From positions 620,001 through 684,000 of the forward strand of contig CASHTG010000007.1 in assembly GCA_949357655.1 (NCBI GenBank): DNA of 64,000 bases. The letters run 5' to 3'. Below are positions 36,226-50,134 of the stretch, piece by piece (the stretch's first letter is position 1; the number at the start of each line of letters is the position of its first letter). The DNA is from Parascedosporium putredinis (taxonomy: Eukaryota > Ascomycota > Sordariomycetes > Microascales > Microascaceae). The position numbers and the translations under genes were made by a program. Under the pieces are notes generated by a model that searched no databases, had not been told where the DNA came from, and saw only the letters and a program-made list of their open reading frames with translations.

Positions 36226-36794
36226 GAGAGTGTTAGCGAGGCTACCATGTCCCGCCTGGGCCTAGCCTCCTCCTCCATTGCTTCTTCCAGCCCTTGCTTT
36301 TCTTCCAAATTCGGCCGAAATCGCATGTCAAAGCTCAGCGAAAAACAAGCAACATCAGCCAACTTTGCTTGCTTTTCGTACCTATTTCCTTTTTTCACTC
36401 TCTCTCCTTCTGCCATTCGGCTCTTGGCCTCCCAATTGCCCCCGTTCACCACTGTTCCCAGGTGCTAGCCGTCTCCCCTCAATAGCTTCGCTCTTTGCTG
36501 TGCGTGCGTGCTGAGCAGAGGGGCCTTCGCTCTGCATTGGGGACTTGGCCTTCCCCTCCTCCGCCCTAGTTCGCGCCTCACCTGCGCTACAGCTCATCCA
36601 GCTGCACATGCAACAGCCCACTTCTCTGCACCTCGCCCGAAGATGTCCCCTAGTTAGCCCCTCATGTGAGGCTAAATCCGAGCTCTCCATGAACTGTTGG
36701 CACGAGCGGTCGTCGGTGTTTTCTTTCCCCCTCAGGCCACCCACCATAGTTGCTACTCAGCTCACTCACACACACGCACACCTTAACTGCCCCT

Positions 36795-36838
36795 GCTCTC
36801 CCCTGCTCTGCCCTGCCCTGCCCTGACCTGCCCTGCCA
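36795..36838. repeat. Imperfect CCCTG tandem repeat
   Basis: CCCTG units recur about eight times with small changes (CTCTG, ACCTG). Confidence 0.7.
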
Positions 36839-38433
36839 GGGCCGCCCACCCTCTCGGGGAAGCTGGTCGCTGTCGGCCTCTAACAGGCGTACCTATTCCC
36901 ATTCCGGCATAGGGAGGAGGGGAAACCTCCGTCCCATGTCCTATGGGGATATCAGATAGGAATACCAAACAACGAGGCGAACGACCAAAGAAAAAAAGAA
37001 AAAAATTAAGCGTAGCATTGTGCCATCATCCAATCGGTCGTGTCTCCCTGCACACATCATTTTCCGAGTCCGCACCTGTGCATCGAGCCAGCAACTTCCC
37101 TTGGACGCTCGTCCACGACACAGTCCGTCATCGCTCATCCCACTTACAGCACAGGGCGAGGGAGGGGCGCAAATCGTGGATAGGCGCCCCGGCTCCACAA
37201 AGATTCCCTTGCTCTGCGAGAGCCATTGGGCCAAGTATATTTACAAGCCACCTTGTCCCGGCCCAGGTACCTCGTACCAAACAAGCTCGAGGCTTCTCTT
37301 AGGTGACCTCATCGGAGTTCGTTTGCAAGAACACACGCAACTGACCCTCTCCTCTCTGCCTTCGCAGAATCGGGAGGAAGACGCAGGCGGAGGGGTGTAT
37401 CTAACAAAGGGAGAAGAAAAAGAAAGGAAGGAAAAGCAAAAGAAACAGGGCCCATCGTATCGCATTGCTTCTTTTTATTTCCTCTCTCTCATGGTTCGCC
37501 GCCAGCCACCCAGTTTTTCGGGGGTCCCTCTTTCCACTTCTTTCGGAGGATAGGAAAGGTGCTTCGTTTAGTCTTTTTCCTTCATTCCTTCTCCCCTCTC
37601 TTTGTGCGTATGTGCGTATGTGCGTGTGTGTGTATGTGTTGTATCTGAACCGAGGCCTGTAGAGTCTGCCAAGTATTTTTGTGGTGGCTTTGCCTGCTTC
37701 TCGCCGTCGTGCTCCCGGTTGGCTCGTCCTTCGCTTCTGCTTGTAGTTTCTGCCTGTGCTCCTGCAGCGCCGTGCAACCTCCCTCCTCTCGCCTCCCTGC
37801 AGAATCTACTCAAATAGTTGCGACCAAGATGATGTGGTCCACAGGGAGACCCAAGGTCATCTCAGATGAAGCCCCCCTCTTCCCTGGCCAGACAGCAGCG
37901 AGTGTCATGAAGTTTTAGCGAAGCCACTTCCTCCCCCTGCCTCGAATACATGGATATTCGCCTTCTACGCCTGTCACCCTTCCGCAAAAAGCCTCTGTCT
38001 CGCCCATTCTCCAGGGGTTTGAGTCCTGTTTCCCCCCTCCTTTTCGAGGCGAGGAGCCGCCCTCCTCTCCTCTCGTCCTTTGTTGAAATGCATGTTCTAC
38101 CCGCGCTCCACACACTCGGCTACCATCCCTGTCTGTCCGGATTTCAAGACCAGGGGTCTCCCTCCGGACATGCAAAGCAGTGTAACTTTACTTGGCCTTT
38201 TCAACGTTGTTTTTCTTATCTTGACCTTTTCAATTTCTCCCACTGGATCTCCTGACGCTGTTAGGCGTTTGCAGCAAACACAATCCTTCCCCTCCCTCCT
38301 CTTCCTACCATTCGGTTCGTTCGTATTTCGTCTGCCGCATCTTCCTGGGGCGCCAAGCGCTGTTTGGATTTCCTTTTCCACATGGAGAACAAGCTTTACA
38401 CTGCGCCTCAACGGCGGTCGTATGCGGTTGTCT

Positions 38434-38456
38434 GACTCTCTCGCGACGAGAGAGTC
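38434..38456. repeat. Perfect 10-bp inverted repeat, three-base loop
   Basis: GACTCTCTCG, then CGA, then CGAGAGAGTC. It lies in the gene-poor region with no neighbouring gene. Confidence 0.8.
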
Positions 38457-39000
38457 TAGAAGGGACAATAGGAACGGCCGTGATGCGAGAGCCGAGCTCC
38501 TCCGGCGCTGCGTCGGCAAAAGCCATGCTTTGGTGCCTTGGATTCTACTTTTTCTATCTTTCCATCTTCCCTCATATTGCGTGTCCCACAAGCAGTTGCT
38601 GGGCAAACGTGAGACGGGCATCGCGTTCCTGAAGAAAACAAAATTAGACCCCCATCGAATGTCTGACCTAGGCATTTGAAGAAAACGCCACAAACCCGTA
38701 GTTGCCGAGAAAGCACGCCCCCCTTCCCATGTCCAGCCTCCCCCATCAAGCTGATGATCCTCAGCAGGGACTCCACTCTTTCCGGATAGGCTGGATCCAA
38801 GAGGTGCTCGAGGTACTTACTGAATGTCCGGCTTCATAACGTAACCCGGGACGTCTTTTGAAAGAGCCGCTCAAGCCTCACCAGAGTGGGCTTCCAGCTA
38901 GAGGGAAAAAGAAAGAAAAAAAGAAAAGATAGAGATAATCAAGCAAGAAGCGCACAAGGTGGGAAAGGGGATGAAATAAAAAGTACCAACGCAAAAAAAT

Positions 39001-42000
39001 AGTATTCAAAGAAGCACTCGATACCGTAATTCAGGAGCTTGAGGTCCTGTTTTTAGTAGCCCGGTTCTAGGTCATAGAGAGTAAGTCTCTCTGTTTTCGG
39101 TGGATGTGCGTCTCTCTCTCTGCTGCCTCATTGGCCCACTCTTCAACATGTGCCCATGATAACATGCCAACGTCGCTTGCTCTGGCTTAAAGTGCCTGCC
39201 CTGCGCCGGAACCAAGCCCGAATTCTCTACTACGAATGATGCGCTGTGTGAAGGGATTCGTCGTCATTTTTCAGAAAATAAAAACGAATACCGAGTGACC
39301 CGTCCGCAGGGATTTAACTAAGCGCTTTGCTGTGGCTCTTTCCGGTACATGTAGCTTGGAGGGAACAACAGTGCGGCTAAGACACGGAGAGGACTTGGCT
39401 TTCTCGGAGCTGCGTCCTACTTTTTCATGGCCCTTGTTAAATTGACGGTGAATCTACCGAGGTACTGGGCTCACCTATTTTTGCTAACTAGATTGACAGT
39501 CCTATGCTTAGATACCGACGACGGGCATTGAGCGGACGAGGGTGAAGAAGGTACCGCTGGCGGCGAGGTCTTCGCTCACAAGAATCCAATGGATGTACCC
39601 ATGCATGGGCTGGTATGATTGGGGCCAAGGGAACGTGGTGTTCCTACCCAGAGATTTCACTTCCAGCTCTATCCCAAAGTCCCGGCTTGGTCAGAGTTGT
39701 ATCGAGCAGAAATTCCGGAATCGAGGTCTTGGGTTCTTCCCCTCTCAACGTCGAATAAACTCTCGCTAGAATTTCCCCTCAGGGTACATCCCACCTAGGC
39801 GAGATGAGCAGGTGTGTGAGAGCCTGACGAAATGCGAGGCACGCAACCGGCGGCCACGATAAAGAGTGATTAACTGTTCGCCCCCATTGGACATGCATGT
39901 GGCCCAAATGCAAAGAATGCGGGTCATCTTTTGGTCTCTCCTCATTGGCAGCAGCCTCTCCCACCCTCGCTCTGCCAATCCCAACAAGCCTTATTGGAGG
40001 CGCCCACATCCTACGCATTCAACTCGGGGACCACCTTGGCAGATCGAGGCCAAGCGGGCGACAACTTGGCCGGTTGTCGGGAAGTAGCCTGCTTATTGCT
40101 GCGGCCTGTGCATGGAAAAAGCAACGTCGAGGGTCAGGAGCCCTCGCGAGGACCTCGTCCGGCCTGGGCCAAGAAGGATTGAGAAAAAAAAAAAAGGAAA
40201 GCATGGGGCCTACCGACTTCGAGGGAGCTGGTAGCTGGTGTAGATGGCTTAGTCAAGCCACCCCTGTCACGTCTGAAAGGTGTAAACTGCATGCGACATG
40301 GCGTCTAGTCCATGTTTGATAGATGGATAGCGAGAAATTAAACGAACGTACCAACATGTCTAGAACCGAAGATATGCCAGAGCGAGGGGGCCAACAAAGT
40401 AAGGTTGGTACGGTACAAGTGGCCGGTATGAGTGGCCGTGTTGTTGAAAGCAAGCTTGCGTGTGCAAGCAAGCCGCCTCTTCAACTTACCCGCCCGGGGC
40501 AATGCAGCCAATGCATAGCTGATCCCGAAACTCGACATCCCCATGGCCAGCACGAAGCCGAACGGGTCATCACGACAGGGAAAAACGTCCCCTGCTGGCT
40601 CACCGCCATTATTCATTGGCGCATCTCGTTCGCATATTCTTTTTTATTCTGTTTTTTTCCCTCCCATTCTGCCACCCACCCGATGCCGGGCAGATGTTGA
40701 AGTCGTGTTGAGGTGTGTGACCGCCGTCGTTGACCTGTGCGTGAACCCGAAAAGTCCCGGTCTTTGTACCTTGGAATGCCTCTCGGGTGCCGGGCGAGAT
40801 CTCGTTCAACAGCAAGCGAGAGGTGCATGATCGAACAGCACAGCCCATCTCCCAGTCCTCTCGAAACGACCGCTTCCTCGATGAGATTTGTCAACGGGTC
40901 CAGAAGCCCACAGTGTGCACAGGCCCGGAGCTTGCCCACCCCCTTGCCCCATCGATGTGTGGATCCAGTGAGTGGTCGTGAACAGGGAGCTCAGCGGTGA
41001 CCCTTGGATAGTTCGAAGCCATTGGCTGTCAAAGCATGGTGCAGGGGATAGCCTTGGTTCCCGCTGTCTGGCAGTCCCACAGTAAAAAATCCGGGGCCTG
41101 GCTCGGGCTGGCGGGCGGACACTACTCCCACTTGCAGCAGGGTTGGCTCAGACTGAACCCTTCGGGTACTAAAAAGAAAAGTCAAGCTGCAAAAAGAAGA
41201 AGACACCCCCGACCAGCTAGGAAAGTTTGAGGGACAGGCACTTTCCATTGACTCTTCGTAAGATCAAGGGATGAAACAAATGACCTATTGATAGTTCCCC
41301 TTACTTGGCCTTTCAGTCTTTCCTCATATCAGGTAGAGCGTCCGAGGGTGAGCAGCGTTGGATTTAGGCTCACGCGCAACCCAGGAATTGGCAAGCCAGG
41401 TAGTAATCTTTTATTTGTTCCTATCGAGGATTTTAGAGAGCAAGGGTATTACTATCTTTTCCTCCTCGATCGGCGATCGAAGAGAGCGCCACTTGAGCTC
41501 TTGGGTCGCCGTCAGTGCTCTTTTGAGGAGGTATCATCGCGATCGGCAGGCCGTGCCTTGGCCTTCAAAATGCACAAAATTGGCAGCAAGATCCGCCCAG
41601 CATTTAGTGTAGGTGCTCCCCGTGCACTTCCCCACAGTTAGTCAGGAAGCGGGCGACTTGGCAGGCTCGGTCCTTCTAATAGTTCACTAGGCTATTGGAT
41701 ACCAAGAAGGGTTCATGATAGCTCAGTCTAGCTTCTCGCCTTGCTTTGTCAGGTGCGTCAGGCGTGGCTTCCTCGCCGCCAGTTGGAGCTGAGCTGGCCT
41801 CCCCACGTAGCCCCGCTCTCCCGATGTCTCTTGCCAAATTAGGGGTGCGGCCAAAATGCTTTCCTACAGTCCTGACAGTCTTTTGCTTCATACTCTGGAA
41901 ACTAGATCCAGATGGGTCCATTTATGGGGAAAAGCGAATCATACTGGAGATGCCGGATTTGATTGTCGCGGATTATTTCAAAAGAAGAAAGAACTTGAAT

Positions 42001-45000
42001 CAGTTCCGTCCTGCAAGCACTCTATCGAGCAACTCTTGTGCTAAGCCCCTCCTAAGAAAAAAAGGTCAAGAAAACTAAAGGCCCAATAAGGAAGAAAAAG
42101 AAAAAGAAAAAAAGAAAAAAGGAGTCAATGATAATAGTGGGTGACTTTGTGCTGTCTTCTTGAGACCAAAGGGCGATGGTAGAAGTGTGGAGGCCGGAGC
42201 TGCCTTGGTGCAGCCTCATGCCAAGTCTCTCGCAGCTTCGGGAAAACTCAAGAGCAACTGGCACTTGGTCCGGCAAGCCGCCAATGTATCCAGCTGGCTA
42301 CCTGGCCTCTTATCTGGCCCCAGGAACTACACAACGAGTTCCGGGTTCTAGGAGCAGCCACTTGAGATCACGTACGGGGCCCGCAAGATGCTGCGAAGCT
42401 TGGTCGGTCAGGTAACGCAGCATCCTCAAGCACACCCGAGAGGTAGTGCAACTACAGCTTAGTCGAGGGAGAACCAATAACGATCTATTAGGATCGCTTC
42501 GCTAAGTAAGATCGGCATATCAGGCAACACGAACGCACCAGGAGGCTAGCGACATTATCTCAGATACTGGAAAAAACCCACGCGGGCAGTCGCCGAGGCC
42601 GTGCTCCTCGATGTGCCCCTCAGTTTAGCACGCGAGGAGCCGCTCTCGAAATTTGATCCCGTCACACCTCCACTCTAGGACTCCTCCCTCTTCCCCCAAA
42701 AGCCAAAAGCATACAAACGACGGTCTCTGGCGGGAGAGGAGCGTTAGCTTGCGTTGCCGTGGACAAAACTTGCTTCTTGGTCAAGATGGACAGTGAGACC
42801 CCATCACTGGATCTCGGTCAACTCGAGTAAGAGTCCCCACTAGGTTGCAGCTGCGGGGAAGATCAACCAATAGAACCTTTCAACCGCGGCCAAGCGTCAT
42901 CCGTCGAGGCCAGTAGGCATCCCACAGCTCAGGATTGCCCTGGAGACAGACTGCCCTGGAGTCGAAAGTCCTTGATTCTAACTGAAGCCGCAATCCGTTG
43001 CTAAGGTTATTGGAGGTCCCATTTCCTTCTTTTTTTTTTTTTTGCTTCCCAAAAAAGAAACGTAGAGGACAGAGTGTAGAAGGTGGAAAGAATTTTCTCG
43101 ATCTTGTCCCGTGAAATGGGCGATGCCGAGTCCGTGGAGAAGGCGGCGGTTTCCCCTACTTGGCTCGGCGGCATGGTTGACTTGTCGGCTAAATTTTCTC
43201 ATGTTTTACACCAACTGGGGAAAGCCTGTGACGTCTTGAAATGGATGGCCGCTAAAGACTAACGTTTCGATCAGGGTTCTTTTGGCGTCCGTAGGTCAAG
43301 GTTTAGTGAACAAGTTTGCTAGTTGACACAATGGGTCTAATGGATCTAATAGATCTATGGGGCCATCCATGGACGGATCCATCAACTACCTTTTGATGCT
43401 TTCCTATTCCATACACTCACAGTAGATAGTGCCACAAATTAGATAGACCACTAGAACTGTGGATCTTTCAGCGAAAGCAGAGCCGCTGTCAAAGGCTCAA
43501 GAGTCGGCACTTGAGACGATGGACTTCATATTACCCCACCCTCGACCGCAAGGTCAGGCTACCTTCCACCTCCAGCCAACTCTACCATAGACCCCAACTC
43601 GCAAAAGACTGTGCCTTTTGCTTTCAAGTTCTCCTCCTGACCTTCTTCTCCTTCCCCAAATCCCATTGATTGAGTTTGTCAACGTAAGAGAAGATAAACC
43701 TCGCTATTTCGTATATTAGGAAAGACTGCTCAAGGTACCTTGTACAATCTCCAATTGATCTAAGTATCAAATGGCAAGTAGGTTATCTCGGTTCTTAATC
43801 CTCTTGCAGTTGGGGTATAAAAAAATAAAAATAAAAAGAAGAAAAAAAGAAAGGTACCTCCTCCATGTTCTCTACTGATGTGCTTGGTGCTTGGGAACCC
43901 TTGAGCTTGCTCATTCCCTGTCTGGTAAGTCTGGGTAAGGATCCCACGGGAAGCTTGGTCCACGGTCGATCATCGAGCAGGGGCGATGCACGGGATGACA
44001 CCTTGACTAACCATTTTGGGGATGCAAACAGGTTGTTGTACTTGTACCTGCCTCGGATAACTCCGCTCAGCAGGGACCAGAAGTTGAACCCAACTCTTCT
44101 CCCCACCGAGAATCGAGCTGATTGTATTACTTTGTAGGATGATTGTATTATTAGGGCCACCCGAAGCGGGAGTTGGGGTCAGGGAATATCACTTGCGTTC
44201 GGCACTTTTTGGGATTCTTCGCCAGCACCAGGGCATTGCGGTCATGGAAGGAAATTGACTAGTCAGAAAAGAGAAGAAAAATTCGCTTGACCTCCGGACT
44301 GAGCGGTGGAAGCTGTAGTATACCTTGAGCCGAGCCCGGACCGTCCTTCTCACCCTTTTAAATGACGTAAAAGACAGCCACAATGTATCACTCGTAGGTC
44401 ACACTTCGAGGCGCCCACTGATGCCCGGACGTTGACCGATTAGTAGATCATGATCCCAAGAGTAGAGAGTAACAGAAAGTTTGTGTTATTGACATAGAGA
44501 TGGTTTCCTTGTCAAGCTCGATGTAATGGCTGGATTCAGGGCACTGAGCGGACGATTTGCCTGGTCGATCAAGTTCAATTGATGGATGGCTCTTGTCAAG
44601 GCCTCCTTGAGAGTGTGGCTTCTAGGATCTGCAAGGTACCTTCCCGATGGAGGCCTTCTAGCATACCCATCATGGACCGCCTGACTGGCTTGGGGGACAA
44701 GGCGGTGATGAGATCAATACAATGGATGTACACTAGATAATACCAACTTTTTGCAGAGTTGGATCGAGCCATAAGGTTGCACAACTACCCGGCGACAAGA
44801 CTAGGTCGGCGCCCACCCTGGACTACTTTCGCTAAGAATGCGTCAGGATTGGAGAATCTCTAAATCGAGGAAAGCAAGCTCCCAGGATGCCTGCCAAAAT
44901 CCATAGTCTCCCAAAATCCCATCAATAGAGCCATCAGATTTCTCGGGGCCTAGAGACCGTACTGATCCACAGATCCATGGACCACACCTCGCACCGCATC

Positions 45001-48000
45001 TCCAAACAATAGCATTGTGGAGGGTGGCGCGAATTTCACAAGCCATTTGAGTCTCCCAATGCAAGCTGATTTTCGTAATACTTCGCAACCCTCCTTCTAG
45101 AAGAGAGAAATGTCTATCTCCGGGAGGCACACGCAGTTCTGGGGGTGGCTGTCGCTCGTTTGAAGGCTGCGCCAATGTGCAAATGAGCCGGTCTCCAATC
45201 TCGCTGGCGGCAACTGCCCACTTCTCTCCAGCCAAGGGCGTGCACCTATGACAGCGGCCGTCTCATATAAGCAGGGACTGATTCGGCTGCTCGGACAATC
45301 TTGGGGGACACAAGTGGGCACTCGGTCATCGAGAACCGGACGACCACTTACGCCGACATTAAAGAAAGCATCTCTATTCTGGGGAAATAAGACCATGTCC
45401 CCCATGTATCACTGACCTCTCTACATCACCCAAACCGACGTCTGATGGTTTGCTTCATTCTCCGTCACCACTCTATGAGCTACAGATTTGCTCAGGTCAC
45501 CACTTCTTGCTAAATCGCGATAGCGAGCCCTAAGCAGTGAACATGGTAAAGAAATACAGAAGAAGTCGCATCTCGCCCAATTGCCAAGGGCGAAGCCTTC
45601 CTTCGCTCTGGTACTTTCATATTTTGCGTGGATACTCGCGCGTACTAATCACGTCCGCAAGAGAGAACTCTATGTCGTCCCAAGGCTTGGCGCTTACTTG
45701 TATACATCGCCAACCTATGCACGTTTTACCAGCTTCTCGTCGAGTTTTCTTCCTTCCTTCTCCGAGGCCGGCATGAGCATGGGAAACGCAGAGATCGCCC
45801 GCAGTAACCGGGTCACACATGTTGGCCATTGGAGGACCACATTGTGAGAGGGTGCAAGGGAAGGCGCTGGACCCGAGGCATGGATCCTGTCGGCCTCAAC
45901 ATCATCACACTTATTGTACCGACTGTGACCCAACCAGGTAACTTTTACATAAAAAGAAGCGGCAATTCCATCTCCCGTATACATCGCGGTGTACAGTGAA
46001 ACGCCCCTTCCCATCCTCACGTCCACTCTTGCCCATCGTGACTGCCAACGTCCGCCTTTCCCTGCTGATCTCAAGCCTTGAGTGACATATCTGGAGGCTT
46101 TGTGCTGCCCCAATCCCGAACACATCAATATCTGCCCCAGGCGACTTTTTATTCATAACGTGAGGGAGACCCTTCTGCTTAACCCAGATCGAGGCTGTCC
46201 TGTGCTCTGTTGTCCATCTCTTTCTCTCATATTGTAATATATCAAGGCTTCCCACCACTGCATGAATCTCTATCGGCCGCGGTAATTAGCTCCATCCTCA
46301 CGGCGAATTTGAGCCTCAAAACGTTAGCTTTTATCAACCCAACACGGCCCTGCGAAAGTGGGCACGACCGGCACTCGTCGAACTACTCGGCGCTCATCAG
46401 TCATTTCGTCGTCCCGCTAGGGAACTCAAGCACTGCTGGCCTACTGTCTCCTTCAGTTACGGATAAAGCAACGTCAGGAACTACAGCGCCGCAAACATTG
46501 CTGACTTGCTGGGAAAGAAAAAGAAAAAAGTTGAACGGGGGAAAGAAAGGTAAGATACGGGGTTTCCGAGAACCCCATCACGGCCCAATTTTATTTTGGC
46601 ATCCCGCTCAAGTTAATCCGAAAACTAGATTACGACACCGGCCATCTTCTACTTTGAGCGAACTAGAGGGCCTTATCTTGACGTCCATCCTTGACTGGAT
46701 CTAGAATGTAAGTTGGCAAAAAGAATCTGGTTAATTGTGCGCTTCTCTATGCACCGGTCCATCACCAGCTTGAAGTCAGAGGTTTGGTTGTGCACCTGGA
46801 AGCATGGCACGACTGGGAAAATGAACAAGTGCGGAGCCCGTCAAGCAAGGAAATCGGGAAGATCAATTCAAAGTGCCCGAATAGCGCCGACATGAGTGCT
46901 TTCTGGCTGCAGAGCTAAAAGTAAGGTCAAGCTCGAAAAGCAAATGGGCCACCAAGAAAATGCCCTTGGCGGGATATCGCCTCAAATCGTGTCAGTCGTC
47001 AGCGCCGGTGGTCTGCTATTCGTCCCTGCGCTTGCCGGCAGTACCCAGCTACTCTCGTAGAGCACCGAGCAGCGCACCAGGGCATCGGCCCACCAACGCA
47101 TTGGCCATTCTAGTATCCTCGTTCATGGTCTCCTGGTGCGAAGAAGCCACCCGATAGCTGCATTCCCATTTGAATTTGGCGTCTTCGGATACCCTTCATC
47201 GGCTGAGGTGCAGTGCTTATTCGCGAGGGCCGAGCGGCCACAGCAGTATGCTGCCACTGGGAGACGATTGAAGACAACTTCTGATCAGTGTCGGAAAATG
47301 ACGAGAGCTTTGAGAGCTAACGTGCCCAAATGCGACTGTCCAGGCCAGGTCGAATCCTTTTTTTTTTTTAGAGGTCCAGGTGCCTCATATCAGCCATTGC
47401 ATTGCTGCCATTTTGGGCAGCCCAACGCCTTTCCCTCGTTCTGGTTTGCCTCCAAAGCGGGCACGGAGAACGCGATTTTGGCGCGCATCTGACCAGAACC
47501 GTGTCGTTCATTAAAACCCTCGCCGATTGTTCAAACGCGACTCTGCTCTTGACTCAAAGCCATATTCATTGGGTTGTTCTGACCAAGTTGGAGCGCAAAT
47601 CGCTCCCGTATGTGCTGGGATAGAGTGGGCAAGCTGTCTTGATCTTCTCAGTCAACGACCATCACGGCTCTATAGAGTGGAGGTCGGAGTTGAAACATTC
47701 TGGTGACAAAAGGGTCTCTCGAGGCATATTGGCCCTAGACAAGAGCCCGAAGAATCCTCTGAATTGAGGGGCAGCTGGGACGGAGGCTTGCTGTCCCGCT
47801 GGCTCACTGAGCAAGAAGCAGACGCCTGCCCTGGGGCGTTTGGAGGATTTCCAATACTGCTCCACCCTCAAGCTCTTGTCTGCGCTAGTGCTTGGCCGTC
47901 CGACTTGGTTGATCTGCGCTACGACCAAAGTGGTGGTAGCGTAGACTCCCTGGACAGTACTCAGGGTAGCCCGACCTATCCCCCACAAGAGCCCCTGGCC

Positions 48001-50134
48001 TTCCCGTCCGTTGCATCAATTGATCATTGGTTCGGCGACCAGATGGCATGCTAAAGCAACCCAGACCTTCTGAACGCCCACACCAGGGGGTGCGATTACT
48101 CGATCAACAGTTCAGGAACTACAAACACTGAGGGTACGTTGAGAGACCAGGAATCCTGTACCGGATACCCGACAGGCTCAGTCCGCCTAGGGACGCTCAA
48201 CCGACACAGGCCATCCCTCTCGATTTACTGGCCACTGCTGTCAAAACGAAAACGAGATTAGAAAGGGCTATCAAGTGTTATTCCTAAGCGCCTCGCCAAT
48301 TCGTTCTTAGAATGGAGGCTGCACCTAGCAAAGTTGCTTGCAGAAGCTCTTTGAAGCCGCTCTCTGGATGTCGGGAAGGGGGCGGCCCATGGCTGTAAGC
48401 AGCAGCCTAGCGATAGCCCTCCATTCCCCCTCTTGTCTGAGACCGTCACCTGTGAGCCATCGCTGCGTTGAGACACCTAGAAGAGAAAACGAGGGAAAAG
48501 AAGAAAAAGAAAGAAAGGGCAGAAAATCCTGTATCCAAATCCAACGGCGAGGAGGTTACTCACCCCCCCCAATCCCACCCCTCCCCATACTCCCACCCCC
48601 TCTTCGCCATCTTGTACCCTCGCCGCACTCCCCAGACCGACCCAGAACAGCTTGTCATGGGGCTGGCCATAGCTCCCTCACTTTTCCAAGTGGAGCTTGA
48701 TGGCAAAGTTGACCTCCGCTTTCATCAGTTCTATGCATCCCAAAAAAGGAAAACGGGCAGGAAAAAGGAAGCAACACGATCAATAGGGGAGCTAGCCCAC
48801 CAAATGGTTCCCCGAAAGCCTCTTGACTTACGTGAGGTAGGATGAGGACGAGAACCGCGAATGATACACATATGGGCGATATCCTCCTCTTCCTTCATAA
48901 GCCTTCGTTCGCCTCCTTCTCTCCCAAACAAGTTCGCACCTGAATAAGAGACCATCTTGATCTATCTCAGTGTTGCAAAACATGTTGTTTCATTGATTTC
49001 TCTCCTTTGCGACTATAACTCTGTTCCTCTTGTCTTTCATCCAACACCAGGTGCTTGGACGAACCGCTGACGGGACGCGACATTCTTTTGATTGCAGAAC
49101 ACCTTTCCTCTCGTTTTCTTTCTCGCGCACCACTTGCCCGGCTTATGCGAACAGGTTCGGGCTACCTGCAGACGAACGAAACCGCGGGGCTCTTTGCTAA
49201 CCTCAGTTCGCTCAGTCATAGCCATAGTCCTTCTCTTCAATACGTTACCGCAGCCTTCTGATAGGGCCTTACGCGTAATCACTCATGTAAGTGACTACCA
49301 CACGAGATTGAACAGCAGCTAGGCAAACCCGCACACATAGCCTGCGACCTCTGCCAGAAATTGTTTTCTCAAACGTGGGGATCTCGGACTAATCCTTCCA
49401 ACTAGTCATCTTTTTCATTTTTCATTTATCTCTCTTTCGAGTGCTGGCATCAGACTTCTTGACGGACTTCTCTCGTCTCTCTCTGCCTTAATCATACATA
49501 CCACACACCTGAACCTTTTCGAGCCAACATCAACCTTGATCCCGAGAGCTGAAGACTGGGTGAAACTACGACCTTGGCCCCAACACCACCAATAATCGGC
49601 TCGGATCATCCATCCCGGCATTGCTGAGAGTTCCCAGAGCAATTCCCACTTTCAGCTGAGCGAAACCAAGTGGGCTGTTCTAGGCGCGATATCATCAGGT
49701 AAGTCACATCACCGAGGACTGTCTCAGCTGGATATGAAGAAGGAGGGGATCTAACTGACGTGCCTGGCGGGCCATCAACAGGCTTGACGATCTGATATCG
49801 TATCCTCAACTGTTCCACACACTCTCGCCCCCCATTCCACATCTTGCCTAGGCCCAATAGCCACGGTCTATGTCATTCGCCTTAGACATCCGAAGAGAGA
49901 CAACAACAATAGCAACAACACGACAACAAGCTCATCACAGGTCAGCATAGGACCGAGTAATCTCGAGATAATAAGACCCCTTCAAGACCCCCTTACTCAA
50001 GTCTGAAAACGCGTTTTCACAACATTCAACTTGGACTTCTGAGCGCACCAGACCAGCCCCGAAACAGTGGCCATCACGTCGTGCCTTCGACCATTTAATC
50101 CTTCTAGAGACTGTTCCAAAATCAGACTGCCTGG
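39001..50134. other. Gene-poor region, part 5: upstream of the medusa-like regulator
   Basis: Composition is more balanced than in 27-34 kb. Many short frames exist on both strands (for example 44843-45235 minus and 46210-46704 plus), but none carries a recognisable domain, a plausible intron pattern or a convincing start. The last few hundred bases, with a CAA/CAAC-rich stretch at 49895-49940, look like an untranslated leader of the gene at 50135. A large regulatory region or non-coding transcripts are possible. Confidence 0.45.
49890..50134 (+). promoter_or_regulatory. Probable 5' leader of the medusa-like gene
   Basis: CAA-repeat-rich, low in ATG, ending at the ATG of 50135 (context CTGGATGTCT). 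CA-rich leaders are common in highly regulated fungal developmental genes. The transcription start is not visible. Confidence 0.35.

Larger units (their letters stand above)
33241..39000. other. Gene-poor region, part 4: long GA-rich block then mixed sequence
   Basis: From about 33240 to 34260 the plus strand is GA-rich, which keeps a 376-codon minus-strand frame open without any family resemblance. The remainder alternates between CT- and GA-rich pieces. A GA repeat lies at 36202-36225, a CCTGC-type tandem at 36795-36838, a GT-rich stretch at 37605-37640 and a perfect hairpin at 38434-38456. No gene is supported. Confidence 0.5.
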
